DNA from: Alphaproteobacteria bacterium
Lineage (GTDB): Bacteria > Pseudomonadota > Alphaproteobacteria > UBA6615
Reading direction: 5' to 3'
Length of the DNA stretch: 49,878 nucleotides
Assembly: GCA_003230015.1 (NCBI GenBank)
Contig: QIGO01000067.1
Span: forward strand, 1 to 49,878
This document shows positions 47,544-49,878 of this stretch, one piece after another (within the stretch, counting starts at the first letter, position 1; each line of letters starts with the position of its first letter). The position numbers and the translations under genes were made by a program. Below the pieces are notes generated by a model. It saw only the letters and a program-made list of their open reading frames with translations, made no database searches and had not been told where the DNA came from.

Positions 47544-48653
47544 CTAGCTTGTTGGCGGACTGGAGAGCAAAAGTCTGATCAGTTCTGCCTGCCGAATCGT
47601 GTATGTTTTTGAAAAGATCTGTTTCAGATGCCAGCGGACCGTATGCATCGATCTCTTTTTCTGCTCGGCATAGTCTTTGAGCGAAACCCCGGCGACGAGA
47701 GCCCGGGCAAGCCCGGCCTCGGTTATGGTTAGTCCGTAGAGTGCAATAATCTGCTCCAGTGGCGGTACCGCGACGCTCTCCGGGTCGCTGATGAAGATTA
47801 GGACACTGGGAATATCGCGCGCCCAAATAGCCAGGCTCGCCGGTGCGGACGAGATCGACAATATGTAGGCGCGCTTCCCCGATGGCCGCGCCATGACAAG
47901 CGAACTTGGCGTGCCGTCCCGGACCACGCCCGCGATCGCGTTCTGCAGGGCACTTCTGTCAGTTGACGAGGCACCCCTCAAACCGTCGGCGCCCCCATAG
48001 AGGCCGTCCGCATCACCGATGATACCTTCTGCGGCTTCATTCATGGACAGGATGCGTCCATCCCTGGCCAGCACCACAACGGCGGTTTTCAGCCTATCGA
48101 TCGCGCCAAACGCGGTTTCTGCCGCCAGATTCGCGCCCTCGAGTTTCATACCTATGTCAAGAGCGCGCTCAATATGGGGGGCGAACCGGTCGAATATCTT
48201 TGCTTCCCCGATATCGGCATGGCCCTGTCGCTTGGTCCGCTGCAGCGCTACCACACCGGCGATCGGGCCGGTGGCGCTGAACAGCCGCGATCCCAGATAG
48301 TACCTGGTTCCCAGTATTCTATGAATCCAATCGTAGTATTCGCTCTTATCAATCTCAGACTCTTCGATATGCATATAGTCAACGGAAGTTCTGATGCTTG
48401 GGTTTTCGTACTGAAAACCTACCCGTTTATCAATGGATATGTAATATTCGTTATATTCTTTTAGAACAGTAGATGGCATCCCAAGAGACAGGATAAACGG
48501 TGTCTCATTCTTTTTCCGGTCGACATAATAGACAACAATGTTCTCGGCTCGGAAATGTCTGCAAACGTCAGTAAGGGCACCATGCCAGCCAGCCGGGTCA
48601 ACAGCGGCGTCGTAGATTTGGCCGACTAGGCGGCTAAAGTCGTCCTCCCCCAC
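47544..48653 (-). CDS. LuxR-type regulator, array gene 1
   Basis: A 369-residue regulator, first gene of the array. The N-terminal domain begins FSRLVGQIYDAAVDPAGW and includes SVDYMHIEESEIDKSEYYDW, closely matched in gene 2. The central PAS-like part is AVVVLARDGRILSMNEAAEGI. The intact C-terminal helix-turn-helix (about 305-365) has YGLTITEAGLARALVAG, then KKRSMHTVRWHLKQIFSKT and a final IRQAELIRLLL. GTG 48653 is chosen: GGGGG lies 5 bases upstream and its first residues align with gene 2; TTG 48665 is an alternative. Its 5' part is noticeably more AT-rich than neighbouring genes. A 37-base gap leads to gene 2. Confidence 0.9.
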   Translation of the reverse strand: MGEDDFSRLVGQIYDAAVDPAGWHGALTDVCRHFRAENIVVYYVDRKKNETPFILSLGMPSTVLKEYNEYYISIDKRVGFQYENPSIRTSVDYMHIEESEIDKSEYYDWIHRILGTRYYLGSRLFSATGPIAGVVALQRTKRQGHADIGEAKIFDRFAPHIERALDIGMKLEGANLAAETAFGAIDRLKTAVVVLARDGRILSMNEAAEGIIGDADGLYGGADGLRGASSTDRSALQNAIAGVVRDGTPSSLVMARPSGKRAYILSISSAPASLAIWARDIPSVLIFISDPESVAVPPLEQIIALYGLTITEAGLARALVAGVSLKDYAEQKKRSMHTVRWHLKQIFSKTYTIRQAELIRLLLSSPPTS

Positions 48654-48838
48654 CTCTACCCCCAAGAGATCAAGATAAAGAGACTGCTACCGTTGCGTGT
48701 AACACCCTAGATCAAACCGCAGCCAATTGCCAATGCGGGAGCCCGGGTTGGTTTGGGCCTTCTGCGACAGGCCTACCCGTTAGCCCCGGGCGACCCAAAT
48801 CTGATCAATCACGCCCCGCCGCCTCGACTAACCCGAGG

Positions 48839-49300
48839 CTAGCGACACCAGCTGCGGCGCGCACCGTCCCAGCGCCGCGCCAGGCCCTCGGCAACGAGCG
48901 AGTCGCCCACCGACCGCCCGTCGACTTCGATCACCCGGAGTTTTCGCCCGTATTGGTCCTCATCGCGACCACCCGTGTAGACGGCCCTAACGGGCCCTGA
49001 GTTCAGCAAGCTCAACAGCCGGCGCTTGGCCTTTTTGCCCAGCGCTCTTTCCGAGGCACATTTGGAGGACCGAATTTCTGGTGTATCTATGTCTTCGAGC
49101 CTAATGATATTTCCGCCAAAATGGATGGTGTCGCCATCAACCACACATTGCTGCTGGCCGGCCCGGGCACAAAACCGAAACTTGGCGACGCTACCCTGAC
49201 GCGCTTCAATGCCAACCTTTCTCGGCTGCAGATCGAACGCAAAGAATCCAATCGCCGCCCCACTGATCAACACAGTCGGTAGCCATAAAGTAGCCTTCAC
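48839..49300 (-). CDS. Thermonuclease (SNase)-family protein
   Basis: A 153-residue staphylococcal-nuclease-like protein. A signal or anchor segment lies at residues 5-23 (LWLPTVLISGAAIGFFAF). The SNase fold has CVVDGDTIHFGGNIIRLEDIDTPE (catalytic Asp, Arg and Asp), then SERALGKKAKRRL and GRDEDQYGRKLRVIEVDG (catalytic Arg in YGRKL), ending LVAEGLARRW. Four Cys residues could form disulfides outside the cytoplasm. Starts at GTG 49300 with AAGGAGG six bases upstream, a strong ribosome-binding site. It is probably a periplasmic or surface nuclease. Confidence 0.9.
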   Translation of the reverse strand: MKATLWLPTVLISGAAIGFFAFDLQPRKVGIEARQGSVAKFRFCARAGQQQCVVDGDTIHFGGNIIRLEDIDTPEIRSSKCASERALGKKAKRRLLSLLNSGPVRAVYTGGRDEDQYGRKLRVIEVDGRSVGDSLVAEGLARRWDGARRSWCR

Positions 49301-49512
49301 AGCATGCCTCCTTGGCGAGTTGCCGCACGGCCACCTTATCAGAGCGACTTTTCGGAATTGCTTTACGGATCTATACGAGCAACAGGGGCCCTATGGGCTA
49401 GCGAAAAAGGCTCATCCCCTTGCACCTCGACACCTGCAAGGAGCCTCCTTGAACACTGGCGCCGATACTCTTTAAACAACTTCCCGAACCGACAATAATC
49501 TCGGAACGCGCT

Positions 49513-49878
49513 CTAACCCGCCATATCCTCGCGCCACCGCAGCACTGGCTTGCGCGCTGCCGCCGTCTCATCGAGCCGCCGTCGCGGTGTCAGCCGCGGC
49601 GCCGCGGCGAAAAAATCCGCCTCACCGGCTTTGGCCCGCGCCGCGAGATGCCGCATCACACTGATAAATTCGTCGAGGCCGCGTTTCGATTCCGTCTCCG
49701 TCGGCTCCACCAGCATCGCCCCATGCACCACCAGCGGAAAATACATCGTCATCGGATGATAACCCTCGTCGATCATCGCCTTGGCGAAGTCCAGGGTCGT
49801 CACGCCGCTGCCGTTCAGGAAACGGTCGTCGAACAGCACCTCATGCATGCACGGCCCATCGAAGGACACGGTCATCAC
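49513..49878 (-). CDS. gcvPB: Glycine dehydrogenase (decarboxylating) subunit 2, C-terminal part
   Basis: The last 121 residues of the P-protein subunit 2 of the glycine cleavage system; the gene starts outside the window to the right. Residues seen include CMHEVLFDDRFLNGSGVTTLDFAKAMIDEG and HPMTMYFPLVVHGAMLVEPTETESK, followed by a variable tail. The P-protein decarboxylates glycine and passes the aminomethyl group to the H-protein. The split subunit form (gcvPA/gcvPB) is indicated by the short C-terminal region. The stop is TAG at 49513. The gene is truncated by the window edge only. Confidence 0.9.
   Translation of the reverse strand: MMTVSFDGPCMHEVLFDDRFLNGSGVTTLDFAKAMIDEGYHPMTMYFPLVVHGAMLVEPTETESKRGLDEFISVMRHLAARAKAGEADFFAAAPRLTPRRRLDETAAARKPVLRWREDMAG

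Noticed and set aside
45200-48653. The LuxR-type array as classical acyl-homoserine lactone quorum sensing
   Set aside because: No synthase gene is nearby and the domain layout with a PAS-like centre and about 370-390 residues is longer than the classical 240-260-residue LuxR proteins.

Overview
The window is GC-rich chromosomal DNA from an alphaproteobacterium. The markers are a CcrM-type orphan DNA methyltransferase with rnhB next to it, a separate F0 operon (atpI-B-E-b'-b) carrying the duplicated b' subunit, a petABC cluster with split cytochrome b and c1 genes, PodJ-like proteins, and the conserved order MoxR / DUF1285 / NUDIX / DUF6111 / CCA transferase. The DUF6111 gene hints at Rhodospirillales-like relatives, but the genus cannot be named from sequence alone. 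No prophage, intact insertion sequence or CRISPR array is visible, and no gap between genes exceeds about 250 bases.

Layout. 1-5050: minus-strand VOC protein, mtnP and petABC (cytochrome bc1). 5054-7618: plus-strand trmL-hemF, then two tandem paralogous small exported proteins. 7620-10392: minus-strand cca, DUF6111, NUDIX CoA pyrophosphatase and DUF1285, packed with stop/start overlaps. 10427-17236: divergent MoxR-DUF58-DUF4159-GATase-like cluster, a membrane-associated chaperone/VWA-type module. 17437-20351: a large exported helical-repeat protein of unknown function and a glutathionyl-hydroquinone reductase. 20358-23204: DUF924 gene, tRNA-Gln(TTG), and two tandem proteins sharing a PodJ-type N-terminal motif. 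23231-26804: a TPR lipoprotein and ETF-ubiquinone oxidoreductase. 26872-35662: a mostly plus-strand run of housekeeping genes (uracil-DNA glycosylase, slt, moaB, a phosphotransferase, a radical SAM protein, a Kef-type antiporter, rnhB, ccrM). 35805-41634: VOC, mutY, DUF721 and smc. 41789-44168: F0 ATP synthase operon. 44385-48653: a lipoprotein and a three-gene array of paralogous LuxR-type regulators, the middle one frameshifted. 48839-49878: a secreted nuclease and the 3' end of gcvPB.

Most of the window is ordinary core metabolism and maintenance: respiration (bc1, ETF-QO, F0), haem synthesis, tRNA maturation, DNA repair and chromosome organisation (UDG, MutY, RNase HII, SMC, CcrM) and envelope work (Slt, PodJ-like, lipoproteins). 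The parts that stand out are the tandem LuxR-type array, whose middle member has lost its recognition helix through an apparent 4-bp duplication; an smc gene whose only plausible start is CTG, preceded by what looks like the eroded 5' end of an exported-protein gene; several uncharacterised exported proteins; and a UDG-family protein lacking half of the expected iron-sulfur ligands.
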